A stretch of DNA of 37,607 bases from JAWLGW01 sp964569055 (GTDB lineage: Bacteria; Planctomycetota; J058): assembly GCA_964569055.1 (NCBI GenBank), contig CAZMSZ010000023.1, forward strand, positions 1 through 37,607. Direction: 5' to 3'. Shown here piece after piece: positions 22,603 through 31,371 of the stretch (position 1 is the first letter of the stretch; the number at the start of each line of letters is the position of its first letter). The translations under genes were made by a program, and so were the position numbers. The notes beneath the pieces are model-generated. The model saw nothing but the letters and a program-made list of their open reading frames with translations. It was not told where the DNA came from and made no database searches.

Positions 22603-22680
22603 CCCGCCCCTCCCGCGAGGCCGCCTGCTCCGCCTGAGCGCGGTCTTCACGCCTGAATCGTTCCCCGCGAGGGCCCACCC

Positions 22681-23832
22681 ATGACGACGGTGTTCGTTCC
22701 CAAGGAGGTCGCCGAGGGCGAGACCCGCGTGGCGGCCACGCCCGAGACGGTCAAGCGGCTCATCAAGCTGGGCCTGACGGTCACGGTCGAGCCGGGCGCG
22801 GGGGAGGGCAGCTACCTCCCCGACGCGCAGTACGCCGACGCGGGCGCGACGCTGGGCGTGGCCTGGGACGCCGACGTGGTGCTCAAGGTCGCGCCGCCGC
22901 AGGAGCGCGCCGACGGGCCCCACGAGGTCGAGCGCATGCGCAAGGGCGGGCTCCTGATCTCGTTCGTGTGGTCGGTGCAGAGCCCGGCCCTGGTCAAGCG
23001 GATGGTCGAGCAGGGGATCTCGGCGGTCGCCATGGAGGCGATCCCGCGCATCTCGCGCGCGCAGAAGCTGGACGCGCTCAGCTCGCAGGCCAACCTGGCC
23101 GGCTACAAGGCCGTGCTGATGGGCGCCAACGCGCTGGGGCGGATCCTGCCGATGCTGGTGACCGCGGCCGGCACGATCAAGCCCGCCAAGGTGGTCGTGA
23201 TGGGGGCGGGCGTCGCCGGCCTGCAGGCGATCGCCACGGCGCGCCGCCTGGGCGCGGTCGTCGAGGCGAGCGACATCCGGCCCGAGGTCAAGGAGCAGAT
23301 CGAGAGCCTCGGCGGCAAGTACATCGAGACAGTGGAGGCCTCGGGCGAGGGCGGCTACGCCAAGGAGCTGACGGCCGAGCAGAAGCAGCGGCAGCAGGAG
23401 ATCATCGAGCGCCACCTCATCGACGCCGACATGGTGATCACGACCGCCCTGATCCCGGGCCGCCCCGCGCCCAAGCTCGTCCCCGCCCACGTGGTCGAGA
23501 AGATGCGGCCCGGCTCGGTCATCGTCGACCTCGCCGTGGCGCAAGGCGGCAACTGCGAGCTCAGCGAGCTCGGGACCGTGGTCAAGCACGGGGTCACGAT
23601 CATCGGCGAGCCGAACGTGCCCGCGCTGCTGCCGACCGACGCCAGCTCGGTGTATGCCCGCAACATCCTGGCGCTCCTGACCGACATCGTCGACCGCAAG
23701 GCGGGCGGCGCGCTCGTGCTCGACCTCTCCGACGAGGTGGTCGACAAGAGCCTGATCCTCAAGGACGGCGACGTGCGCCACGAGCCGACCAAGAACGCCC
23801 TCAACGACCTCGAGGTGACGAGCAAGTCATGA
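22681..23832 (+). CDS. pntAA: NAD(P) transhydrogenase subunit alpha part 1
   Basis: 383 aa, the soluble NAD(H)-binding domain I of the proton-translocating transhydrogenase, which moves hydride from NADH to NADP+ at the membrane. It begins VFVPKEVAEGETRVAATPE as in the alanine dehydrogenase/PntA family. VVVMGAGVAGLQAIATARRLGA is the Rossmann loop, followed by VEASDIRPEVKEQ and IPGRPAPKLV. Length fits the split-alpha form. Its TGA overlaps the pntAB start (ATGA). A weak GAGGG lies before the ATG. Confidence 0.96.
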   Translation: MTTVFVPKEVAEGETRVAATPETVKRLIKLGLTVTVEPGAGEGSYLPDAQYADAGATLGVAWDADVVLKVAPPQERADGPHEVERMRKGGLLISFVWSVQSPALVKRMVEQGISAVAMEAIPRISRAQKLDALSSQANLAGYKAVLMGANALGRILPMLVTAAGTIKPAKVVVMGAGVAGLQAIATARRLGAVVEASDIRPEVKEQIESLGGKYIETVEASGEGGYAKELTAEQKQRQQEIIERHLIDADMVITTALIPGRPAPKLVPAHVVEKMRPGSVIVDLAVAQGGNCELSELGTVVKHGVTIIGEPNVPALLPTDASSVYARNILALLTDIVDRKAGGALVLDLSDEVVDKSLILKDGDVRHEPTKNALNDLEVTSKS

Positions 23833-24164
23833 TCGCCCTCACCGTGTTCGTGCTCGCGATCTTCCTCGGCTTCGAGCTGATCGCGAAGGTGCCCCCGACC
23901 TTGCATACGCCGCTCATGTCGGGCGCCAACGCCATCTCCGGGATCACGATCGTCGGCGCGATCACCTGCGCCTACGCCCTCGGCAACCCCGAGGCCGGCG
24001 TGGAGCCCTCGCCCCTCGTGGCCAACGTGCTCGGGGCGCTGGCGATCGCGGCCGCCATGATCAACGTGGTGGGTGGGTTCCTGGTCACCGACCGCATGCT
24101 CGGGATGTTCGGCGGCAAGAAGGCGGAGGATGCCCCGCCAGGCAAGCCGGAGGCGAAGGCATGA
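23829..24164 (+). CDS. pntAB: NAD(P) transhydrogenase subunit alpha part 2
   Basis: 111 aa membrane subunit. Three hydrophobic segments, with the family segments VPPTLHTPLMSGANAISGI and MINVVGGFLVTDRMLGMF, form part of the proton channel together with PntB. The start ATG overlaps the pntAA stop, and its own TGA overlaps the pntB ATG, so the three genes are translationally coupled. The charged Lys/Glu/Pro-rich tail is usual for this subunit. Confidence 0.96.
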   Translation: MIALTVFVLAIFLGFELIAKVPPTLHTPLMSGANAISGITIVGAITCAYALGNPEAGVEPSPLVANVLGALAIAAAMINVVGGFLVTDRMLGMFGGKKAEDAPPGKPEAKA

Positions 24165-25618
24165 GCACCAAGGACGCCGTTGCGCTCGCCTACCTGGTCG
24201 CGATCGTCCTGTTCACGGTCGGGATCAAGCGGCTCTCGAAGGTCCGCACCGCCCGCGGGGCGAACGCCCTGGCCGCGATCGCCATGCTGGTCGCGATCGT
24301 GGGCGCGATCGTCGAGGTCCACGGGGGTATCGACTACAGGTGGATCGTGGGCGGCATGGTGGCGGGCTCGCTGATCGGCCTGGTGGCCGCCCTGCGCGTC
24401 CCCATGACCGACATGCCCGAGATGGTCGCGCTGTTCAACGGCTCGGGCGGGGCCGCCTCGCTCCTGGTGGCGCTCGCCATGCTCTGGCCGACCCTCGACC
24501 CGGTGCACTGGCCGGCGGGCGCGGCGCTGCAGGACATCAAGCTCGGCCCGACCGTGGGGGCGGGGACCGCCGCCACGCTGCTGCTCTCGATCCTGATCGG
24601 CGGGGTGACGCTCACGGGCAGCGTGGTCGCATACGCCAAGCTGAGCGAGAAGATCTCGGGCAACGCGATCGTCTATCCGCTCCAGCACCCGCTCAACGCG
24701 CTGCTGATCCTGGGCACCCTGGCGCTGTCGGGCTACATGCTGTTCGGGATCGGCGGGCACGAGCCGGCGCTGTGGATCGCCCTCGCCCTGACCGCGCTCT
24801 CGCTGGTCCTGGGCGTGCTGCTCGTGATCCCGATCGGCGGGGCCGACATGCCGGTCGTGATCTCGCTGCTCAACTCGTACTCGGGCGTGGCGGCCGCCAT
24901 GACCGGGTTCGTGCTGAACGAGAACGTGCTGATCGTGTCGGGCGCCATGGTCGGCGCGGCGGGCCTGATCCTGACCCAGATCATGTGCAAGGCCATGAAC
25001 CGCTCGCTCCTGAGCGTGCTCCTGGGCGGGTTCGGCCAGACCTCGTCGGGCGGCGCCGCCAAGGACGCGCGCGACTACGAGAACGTCAAGAGCTGCACCG
25101 CCGAGGAGCTGGCCATGCTCCTCGACGGCGTGTCCTCGGTGATCATCGTCCCGGGCTACGGCCTGGCGGTCGCCCAGGCCCAGCACGCCACCCGCGAGCT
25201 CGACGAGCTCCTGACCAAGCAGGGGGCCGAGGTCCGCTACGCGATCCACCCGGTGGCCGGCCGTATGCCCGGCCACATGAACGTGCTGCTCGCGGAGGCG
25301 AACATCCCCTACGAGAAGCTGGTCGAGATGGACGAGATCAACCCCGAGTTCAAGACGACCGACATCGCGATCGTGCTCGGCGCCAACGACGTGGTGAACC
25401 CCGCCGCGATCGACGACCCGACCAGCCCGCTGGCCGGCATGCCGATCCTCAACGTGCACGAGTCGCGCAACGTCGTGATCATCAAGCGCAGCCTCAGCCC
25501 GGGCTACGCGGGCGTCAAGAACCCCCTGTTCGAGCGCGACAACGCCATGATGCTGTTCGCCGACGCCAAGCAGGCCCTGCAGGAGACGCTGAACGAGCTC
25601 AAGGAGGCCGCCAAGTAG
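24161..25618 (+). CDS. pntB: NAD(P) transhydrogenase subunit beta
   Basis: 485 aa. The first ~280 residues are membrane helices (MLVAIVGAIVEVHGGIDYRW, MPVVISLLNSYSGVAAAMTG). The C-terminal ~180 residues are the NADP(H)-binding domain III: VIIVPGYGLAVAQAQH, AIHPVAGRMPGHMNVLLAEA, VLGANDVVNPAA and IKRSLSPGYAGVKNPLF are family hallmarks. Together with pntAA and pntAB it makes NADPH using proton-motive force. Standard length and complete. Confidence 0.97.
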   Translation: MSTKDAVALAYLVAIVLFTVGIKRLSKVRTARGANALAAIAMLVAIVGAIVEVHGGIDYRWIVGGMVAGSLIGLVAALRVPMTDMPEMVALFNGSGGAASLLVALAMLWPTLDPVHWPAGAALQDIKLGPTVGAGTAATLLLSILIGGVTLTGSVVAYAKLSEKISGNAIVYPLQHPLNALLILGTLALSGYMLFGIGGHEPALWIALALTALSLVLGVLLVIPIGGADMPVVISLLNSYSGVAAAMTGFVLNENVLIVSGAMVGAAGLILTQIMCKAMNRSLLSVLLGGFGQTSSGGAAKDARDYENVKSCTAEELAMLLDGVSSVIIVPGYGLAVAQAQHATRELDELLTKQGAEVRYAIHPVAGRMPGHMNVLLAEANIPYEKLVEMDEINPEFKTTDIAIVLGANDVVNPAAIDDPTSPLAGMPILNVHESRNVVIIKRSLSPGYAGVKNPLFERDNAMMLFADAKQALQETLNELKEAAK

Positions 25619-25621
25619 AGC

Positions 25622-25639
25622 GGGCCGGCCGACCGGCCC
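25622..25639 (+). terminator. Short hairpin after pntB
   Basis: Perfect GGGCCGG / CCGGCCC 7-bp stem with a 4-base loop, 3 bp after the pntB stop. There is no T run, so intrinsic termination is uncertain. Confidence 0.4.
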
Positions 25640-25693
25640 AGCTCAATCGGCAGGCGCGGCCCGAGCGGCACGTGCCGACAGCCAATCGCTAGC

Positions 25694-25755
25694 CCGCAAG
25701 CTGCCGGCCCGTGTTGCTGATCACTCACTCGGCAGGCGCGGGCCGCAGCTTGCGG
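25694..25755 (-). terminator. Long hairpin across the 3' end of the DUF808 gene
   Basis: Arms 25694-25711 and 25739-25755 pair with one bulged base. The first arm read (right, minus strand) lies inside the last codons and the second lies past the stop at 25725. Candidate terminator of the minus-strand transcript, without a U tract. Confidence 0.4.
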
Positions 25756-26648
25756 ACCACGCCGCCCACGCCCGCCACCAGCGTGAGCGCCACCGCCCCG
25801 AGCGCCACGCCGGCCAGGAGCGAGGCGCACAGCCCCAGCAGCCCCTTCAGCAGCCCGACGCTGGTCACGCGCTCCACGAGGTGGTGCAAGGCGACCTCGG
25901 CGCCGGGGATCCCGTGCAGGAAGATCCCGCCGCCCACCAGGAACATGGCGCCGGTGCCCAGGACCGAGATCCCCTTCATGACCTTGGGCGTGTGCCTGAC
26001 CAGCGCGACGCCGGCCCGCTGCTTCAGGCCGCCCGGCGCGCCGGTCTTCTCGAGGTGCAGCCCGATGTCGTCGAGCTTCACGATCGTGGCGACCAGGCCG
26101 TAGATCACGACGGTCATGGCGAGCGCCACGACCGTGAGCACGCCGGCCTTGGTGGCCAGGGGCTGATCCGCCACGGCGCCCAGGGTCACGGCCACGATCT
26201 CGGCCGAGAGGATCACGTCGGTGAAGATCGCCTGCTTGATCTTCTCGCGCTCGAACTTCACCAGCGCGTCGGGCCCCTCCTTGAGGGCCTCGATCAGGTC
26301 GTCGCGCCGCTCCTCGTCCGCCTGTGTGTCCTTGTCGAGCACCTTGTGCAGCCCCTCGTAGCAGAGGAACGCGCCCCCGAGCATCAGGAGCGGGGTGATC
26401 ACCGCCTTGGGCAGCAGCAGCGCCAGAGGGATCAGCAAGCACTTGTTCGCGACCGAGCCGAGGGCGACCCGACCGACCACCGGGAGCTCGCGCTCGGGGT
26501 CCAGCCCCACCAGCCCCTGGGCGTTGACCGCCAGGTCGTCACCCGCGATCCCGGCGGTCTTCATGGCCGCCACCTTCGACATGGTGGCGACGTCCTCGAG
26601 GATCATCGTGATGTCGTCGAGGAGCGCGAGCAGTCCCGTGACCGCCAT
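25725..26648 (-). CDS. DUF808 (YedI-like) inner-membrane protein
   Basis: 307 aa from the ATG at 26646-26648 with AGGAGG upstream. The N-terminus GLLALLDDITMILEDVATMSKVAAMKTAGIAGDDLAVNAQ is the DUF808 signature (given here as overlapping pieces: GLLALLDDIT, VATMSKVAAMKTAG, IAGDDLAVNAQ). Multiple TM helices follow, with FEREKIKQAIFTDVILSAEI in the middle and a hydrophobic Ala/Val/Leu-rich C-terminus. The function of the family is unknown; transport has been guessed. The frame stays open to 26909, but the upstream part overlaps the inverted repeat and the M16 gene and is not counted. Confidence 0.92.
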   Translation of the reverse strand: MAVTGLLALLDDITMILEDVATMSKVAAMKTAGIAGDDLAVNAQGLVGLDPERELPVVGRVALGSVANKCLLIPLALLLPKAVITPLLMLGGAFLCYEGLHKVLDKDTQADEERRDDLIEALKEGPDALVKFEREKIKQAIFTDVILSAEIVAVTLGAVADQPLATKAGVLTVVALAMTVVIYGLVATIVKLDDIGLHLEKTGAPGGLKQRAGVALVRHTPKVMKGISVLGTGAMFLVGGGIFLHGIPGAEVALHHLVERVTSVGLLKGLLGLCASLLAGVALGAVALTLVAGVGGVVRKLRPAPAE

Positions 26649-26732
26649 CGGCCGGCCCTCCTGGGGGGCCCGATCATGACCTCTCGGCGGCGAGCAGGCA
26701 AACCTGCGTGTGGCCTCGGTCGTCCGGGCTGC

Positions 26733-26783
26733 GCCCCGACCCTGGGTAGCGCCAACCGCGTGGGCGCTATCCAGGGTCGGGGC
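26733..26783. repeat. 21-bp inverted repeat between M16 and DUF808 genes
   Basis: Arms GCCCCGACCCTGGGTAGCGCC (one base over the quoted 20: 26733-26753) and 26763-26783 pair with a single mismatch around a 9-base loop. Possible terminator for the M16 transcript (no U run) or a dispersed repeat. A 20-base stretch at 37411-37430 matches the left arm with one difference. Confidence 0.75.
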
Positions 26784-26794
26784 GTGGGGCGGCG

Positions 26795-29584
26795 CTACTC
26801 CGGGAAGCCTGGCCCGAAGCCGGGCTCCGCCAGCTCGACCTCCACGACCTCGCCGAGCTCGGCCGCGACCTCGCGCAGCTCGGTGGCCCGGCCGATGATC
26901 ACCCAGCACAGGGCTTCGCGCGGGAAGCGCTCCTTGATCACGCGGTTGACCTGGTCGAGGGTGAGCGCATCGAGCCGCTGGAAGAAGCGGTCGATCAGGT
27001 CGGGGCCGAGGCCGGCGAGCTGCAGCTCGAGGAGCAGGTCGGCGGCCTGGGGGGCGGTCTCGAGGGCGCCGGGGGCGAACTGGCCCTTGAGGTACTCGCG
27101 CGCCGAGGCGAGCTCGCCTCGGTCGATCCCCTCGCGCACGAAGCGGGCGTAGACGTCGCGCGCGAGCTCGAGGGCCTGGCGGCTGGTCGCGGTGGAGGTG
27201 TAGCTCCGGGCGGCGAACGCGCCGGCCAAGGTGTCGTCGAAGCCCGAGTAGGCGCCGTAGCTGAGGCCCCCCTCGATCCGCAGCGCGGTGTTGAACCTGC
27301 TGGTGAACCGGCCGCCGAACACGGTGTTGGCGAGGGCGCGGGCGGGGTAGTCGGGGTCGGACCAGTCGAAGCCGAGCTCGCCGAAGCGGAAGTAGGTCTG
27401 GAGCGCGTCCGGCTTGTCGACCAGCAGCACCCGCGCCTCCTCGGCGCGGGTCGGCTTGGGCGGGTCGGCCGCCTCGGGGTCGTCGGCGGCCTTCCAGTCA
27501 CCGAACGCCGCCTCCAGGGCGCTCAGCATGGCGGCGGGCTCGAAGGCCCCGGACACGGCCAGCCAGGTCCGCTCGGGCGCGAGCACGCGGGCCGCGGCCG
27601 CGCGGATCGCCTCGGCATCGACCCGCGCCAGCGAGCCCTCCGAGCCGCCCGGGGGGCGAGCGAACGGGTGGCCGCGGAACAGCCAGGAGCGCCAGTAGGT
27701 GGCGATCACCTCGTTGGGCTCGTCGCGCGCCGCGGCCAGCGCGTCGAGGGCCAGCCCGCGCTCGCGGGTCAGCTCCGCGGGGTCGAGGCGCGGCCGGCGC
27801 AGGGCGTCCGCCAGGAGCTCGAGGCCGAGCGCGCGGTCGCGGGCGGGGAGCTCGAGCTCGAGGCGCGCCCAGCGCGTCGAGACGCCCGCGGCGGACGTCC
27901 CGCCGGCGCGCTCCAGCGCCTCCTGGAACGCGGCCGCGTCCCGCTCGCCGGCGCCCTTGAGCAGGAGCGCGGCCAGGAGGGCCGTCGCCCCCTCCTGCCC
28001 CGCCGGGTCCTCGAGCGCGCCGCCGAGGAGGCGCGCCTGGAAGTGGACGAGCGGCACGCCGGGGCGCGGCACGAGCAGGACGCGCAGCCCGTTCTTCAGG
28101 GTGTGGAGCTGGCGCGGCGGGAGGCGGACCTCGATCGCGAGCGGCTCGGGCGCGGCGATCGGCGCCCGCTCGTCGCCGCGCTCGCCCGCGCTCTCGTCGG
28201 CCGCCGCCTCGACGTCGTCCTCCGCGTCCGCCGCCACGGCGGGCGCCGCCGCCTCGGGCGGCTCGCCCGCCGCGGGCTCGCTCACATCGAGCGTCGCGAC
28301 CGTGCGGTTGCGGCGCGTGAGCAGCCGGCGCACGAGGCCCTGCACGTCCGCGCCCTCCACCGCCCGCAGCCGCTCCGGGCGCGAGGTCAGCTCGCGCCAG
28401 CCGCCGTGGAACAGCTCGGCCTCCGTGATCAGCTCGGCCTTGCCGTCGATCGTCTGCAGCCGGCGCAGGAGGCCGGCGATCAGCGTGTTCTGTGCCTTGA
28501 ACAGCTCCTCGGGGCGCGGCCCCTCCTCGGCCAGCTCCGCCAGCGCGACCTCGACCCGCGCCTCGACGGCGGCCGCGTCGACCCCGTCGCGGAGCTGGAG
28601 CGAGACCGTGAACAAGGTGGGGTCGAAGCTCGGCCCCTGCCAGCCGCCGCCCACCTCGAGGCAGAGCTGCTCCTCCTCCACCAGCAGGCGGTGGAGGCGG
28701 CTGCTGCGCCCGCCGAGGAGCAGCTCCTCGAGCACCCACAGCGCGGGCGTCTCGGGCGCGCGCGCCGCGGGCACGTGCCAGGCCATTACGACCTGCGCCA
28801 GCCCCGCGCCGGGCGCCTCGAGCACGACCCGCCGCTCGCCGCGCTGCGGCGGCTCGGCGGTGTGCACCGGGCGCGGGAGCGGGCGGGCCTCGAGCGAGCC
28901 CATCGCCGCCGCGACCGCCTCGAAGGCCGCCCCGGCCCCGACGTCGCCCACGATCGCCAGCACGGCGTTGGCGGGCACGTAGTGCGCCGCGAAGAACGCC
29001 TCGAGGTCCTCCTGCCGCCAGTTCTGAATGTCGACCATCCAGCCGAGGACGTCCCACTGGTAGGGGTGCGCCGTGTAGGCGGTGGCCCACAGCTGCTCCT
29101 CGAGCGCGGCGGCCGGCTCCTCCATGCTGAGCCGCCGCTCGCTCGCCACCACCTCGCGCTCGCGCTCGACCAGCTCCGCGTCGAGCGCCAGGGCCCGCAT
29201 GCGGTCGGCTTCCATGGCCAGGATCAGCGGCAAGCGGGCGGCGGGGAACCAGTCGGTGTAGACGGTGACGTCGCGGCTGGTGAAGGCGTTGTTCGCCCCG
29301 CCGTTCGCCTCCATCACCGTGTCGAACCGCCCGCCGAAGCGCGCCCCGCTCGAGAACATCATGTGCTCGAAGAAGTGGGCCAGGCCGGTGGTCCCGGGCC
29401 GCTCGTTGCGCGAGCCCACCCGCCAGCCGACGTACAGCGCCGCGTTGGGGATCGCGTGGTCCTCGAGCACGAGCACGGTCAGCCCGTTGTCGAGGACGCG
29501 CTGCTGCACGGGCAGGTCGAGCTCGCTGGCGGCGGACACGGTGGGGGCGAGCAGCATGGCGAGGACGAGCGCTCCTCTGTGCAT
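26795..29584 (-). CDS. Double M16-family metallopeptidase (secreted)
   Basis: 929 aa from the ATG at 29582-29584, starting with a signal peptide (ALVLAMLLAPTVSA). The first half is an active-looking M16 unit: HFFEH (residues 70-74) and the third zinc ligand Glu in VVASERR (about 149), then an M16_C domain. An Ala/Glu-rich linker lies around 455-480. The second half (about 485-929) repeats the fold (TLKNGLRVLLVPRPGVPLVH, ARALANTVFGGRFTSRFN) but has no HxxEH. This is a fusion of the PqqL/YmxG-type active and inactive partners that many bacteria encode as two genes. It probably degrades peptides outside the cytoplasm. Divergent from the HEAT/hydrolase gene. Confidence 0.93.
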   Translation of the reverse strand: MHRGALVLAMLLAPTVSAASELDLPVQQRVLDNGLTVLVLEDHAIPNAALYVGWRVGSRNERPGTTGLAHFFEHMMFSSGARFGGRFDTVMEANGGANNAFTSRDVTVYTDWFPAARLPLILAMEADRMRALALDAELVEREREVVASERRLSMEEPAAALEEQLWATAYTAHPYQWDVLGWMVDIQNWRQEDLEAFFAAHYVPANAVLAIVGDVGAGAAFEAVAAAMGSLEARPLPRPVHTAEPPQRGERRVVLEAPGAGLAQVVMAWHVPAARAPETPALWVLEELLLGGRSSRLHRLLVEEEQLCLEVGGGWQGPSFDPTLFTVSLQLRDGVDAAAVEARVEVALAELAEEGPRPEELFKAQNTLIAGLLRRLQTIDGKAELITEAELFHGGWRELTSRPERLRAVEGADVQGLVRRLLTRRNRTVATLDVSEPAAGEPPEAAAPAVAADAEDDVEAAADESAGERGDERAPIAAPEPLAIEVRLPPRQLHTLKNGLRVLLVPRPGVPLVHFQARLLGGALEDPAGQEGATALLAALLLKGAGERDAAAFQEALERAGGTSAAGVSTRWARLELELPARDRALGLELLADALRRPRLDPAELTRERGLALDALAAARDEPNEVIATYWRSWLFRGHPFARPPGGSEGSLARVDAEAIRAAAARVLAPERTWLAVSGAFEPAAMLSALEAAFGDWKAADDPEAADPPKPTRAEEARVLLVDKPDALQTYFRFGELGFDWSDPDYPARALANTVFGGRFTSRFNTALRIEGGLSYGAYSGFDDTLAGAFAARSYTSTATSRQALELARDVYARFVREGIDRGELASAREYLKGQFAPGALETAPQAADLLLELQLAGLGPDLIDRFFQRLDALTLDQVNRVIKERFPREALCWVIIGRATELREVAAELGEVVEVELAEPGFGPGFPE

Positions 29585-29606
29585 GGGGGCCTCGGGAGGG
29601 GAGGCG

Positions 29607-29612
29607 ATTCTA
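29607..29612 (-). promoter_or_regulatory. Candidate -10 of the M16 gene
   Basis: Minus strand TAGAAT, five of six matches, 23 bp upstream of the ATG, in an otherwise GC-rich spacer. No good -35 is visible. Confidence 0.3.
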
Positions 29613-29664
29613 AACGCGGCGACCCGCCCCGACCGGACGGCGGCCGCGCGCGCCGCGCCTGGCC

Positions 29665-29692
29665 TTGACCGCGCCGCGCATCCGCGCAACAT
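29665..29692 (+). promoter_or_regulatory. Candidate promoter of the HEAT/hydrolase-like gene
   Basis: TTGACC (29665-29670), 16-bp spacer, CAACAT (29687-29692), 28 bp before the ATG. The -35 is good, the -10 weak. Confidence 0.3.
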
Positions 29693-29720
29693 GAGCCCTC
29701 GACAAACGAGGAGGAGCTCC

Positions 29721-31367
29721 ATGCGTACCCCGCTCATCGCCTCGGTCGCCTGGCTGGCCGTCGCCACCATCGCCGCCGCCCAGACCTCGCCCGCCCAGTG
29801 GACCAGGACCTTCCAGGGCGAGCACTCGAGCGACGCCCGCCGCCGCATGCTGCTCGAGGTCCCCACCGAGAAGTCGCCCAAGGCGGTGGCCCTCCTGCTG
29901 AACGTGCTGGCCGACCCCTCGCCCGCGCGCCTGGACTGGTGGGTCCGTGACGGAGGGATCGAGGCGCTCTCGCGGGTGCCCGCCGACGAGCGCAAGGCGC
30001 TCAAGCTGATCGACAAGGTGCTCGACCGGCCCAAGGCCGAGACCGCGCGCCTGCGGGCGGACCTGATCACCGCCCTCGGGCGCAGCGGCGACGCGGCCCA
30101 CGTGCAGCGGATCGTCGCCGCGCTCGCGGAGGACCCGAGCGCGGCCGTCCGCCGGGCCGCCGCCTTCGCGCTCCGCCGGGTGCGCGCGCCCGAGGGCGCC
30201 GAGGCCCTGTTCACCCGGCTCGAGAAGAGCTGGGGCGGCGAGCCTCCCAAGGTGAAGCGCGGGGTCGAGGCCGACGGTTACCGCGAGCTCGTGAGCTACA
30301 CCAGGGCTCTGGCCGACCTCGCGCCCGTGGACCACGGCCGCGACGTGAAGGCCTGGCTGGAGTGGTGGCGGACCGCGCAGGACGGCTTCAAGCTGCGCGA
30401 GGACTTCACCGAGGCCGACCGCGAGGAGCTGGCGAAGAAGGCCGCCGAGGACGCCACCAGGACCCGCACCCGCACCAAGGCGAACGGGGTCACCATCCAG
30501 CACAGCAGCGAGGGGCGCGGCAAGATCAAGCTGCTGGTCATTCACGACAGCGAGTGGAAGGGCGACTACTTCAGGCCCTGGCTCGACCCGCTCCACGACC
30601 TCGTCGAGGTGACCTACGTCCGCCTCCCCGAGCTGGCCGACTTCGACCAAACGGAGATCAAGCTCGAGAAGAGCCCGGGCGGCCTGCCCTACATGCCGGT
30701 CGACGCGCTGGCCGACGCCTTCGACGCGATCCGCAAGGAGAAGGGCGCCGAGCGGTTCGCGCTCCTGGCCCACGGGTTCTCCACCCTGGTCGCGGCCCGC
30801 TACGTGTCGCGCCACCCCGAGAGCGTGAGCCACCTCGTGTTCGTGGGCGGCCTCACCGGCGACGACGCCTACGGGGTGATCCTCGACGAGATCGAGCGGC
30901 ACGGGAACAACGTGTGGCAGGACAAGGAGACGACGAACATGGTCATGAACCATTACGTCGACGACGAGAAGACCGGCCGCATGATCTACGAGCCCAAGGA
31001 CGAGGCCGAGGCGATCGCGCTCCAGCGCAAGGCGTTCGACCTCTACTGGGCCGACCCGGCCGACCCGTTCGTGGGCGAGATGTTCGAGCTGTGCCGGACC
31101 CCGGTCGAGCTCGACCTCGAGGAGCGGCGCGAGGACATCATCCTCTCGCCCGAGTTCGAGATCTCGCGCGAGAAGAAGCCCGCCATCCCCGTGCTCGTGA
31201 TGGTCGGCGAGAAGACGCTGTGGTCGACCGTCCACGACAACGAGCGCCTGGCGAAGAACTACCCCAAGGGGAAGCTGGTCCGCTTCGCCAACAGCGGCAT
31301 GTTCCCGTTCATCGAGGAGCCCGAGAAGTTCCAGGCGGAGCTGCGCAAGCTGCTCGAGCAGGACTGA
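29721..31367 (+). CDS. Secreted HEAT-repeat protein fused to a catalytically dead alpha/beta-hydrolase fold
   Basis: 548 aa; GAGGAGGAG precedes the ATG. Signal peptide PLIASVAWLAVATIAAAQT. Residues about 40-215 are HEAT/PBS-like helices (VQRIVAALAEDPSAAVRRAA, FALRRVRAPEGAEALF). From about 265 the sequence follows the alpha/beta-hydrolase fold (IKLLVIHDSEWKGDYFRPW, ALLAHGFSTLVAARYVSRHP, FANSGMFPFIEEPEKF). At the nucleophile elbow the usual GHSxGG is AHGFST, so the Ser position is Gly352. The acid position in GEKT is Thr499 in place of Asp, and the catalytic His (SGHFPF) is Met527. All three catalytic residues therefore appear lost, suggesting a binding role outside the cytoplasm. No paralogue in the window. 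Confidence 0.9.
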   Translation: MRTPLIASVAWLAVATIAAAQTSPAQWTRTFQGEHSSDARRRMLLEVPTEKSPKAVALLLNVLADPSPARLDWWVRDGGIEALSRVPADERKALKLIDKVLDRPKAETARLRADLITALGRSGDAAHVQRIVAALAEDPSAAVRRAAAFALRRVRAPEGAEALFTRLEKSWGGEPPKVKRGVEADGYRELVSYTRALADLAPVDHGRDVKAWLEWWRTAQDGFKLREDFTEADREELAKKAAEDATRTRTRTKANGVTIQHSSEGRGKIKLLVIHDSEWKGDYFRPWLDPLHDLVEVTYVRLPELADFDQTEIKLEKSPGGLPYMPVDALADAFDAIRKEKGAERFALLAHGFSTLVAARYVSRHPESVSHLVFVGGLTGDDAYGVILDEIERHGNNVWQDKETTNMVMNHYVDDEKTGRMIYEPKDEAEAIALQRKAFDLYWADPADPFVGEMFELCRTPVELDLEERREDIILSPEFEISREKKPAIPVLVMVGEKTLWSTVHDNERLAKNYPKGKLVRFANSGMFPFIEEPEKFQAELRKLLEQD

Positions 31368-31371
31368 CCCA

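Larger units (their letters stand above)
22340..22680. other. Non-coding stretch between giant regulator and pnt operon
   Basis: 341 bases. It holds an AT-rich inverted repeat, a small palindrome and a -10-like hexamer, listed separately. A 77-codon open frame at 22423 spans them, shows no family resemblance and is not called. Base composition of 22391-22510 is far lower in GC than the rest of the window. Confidence 0.7.
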
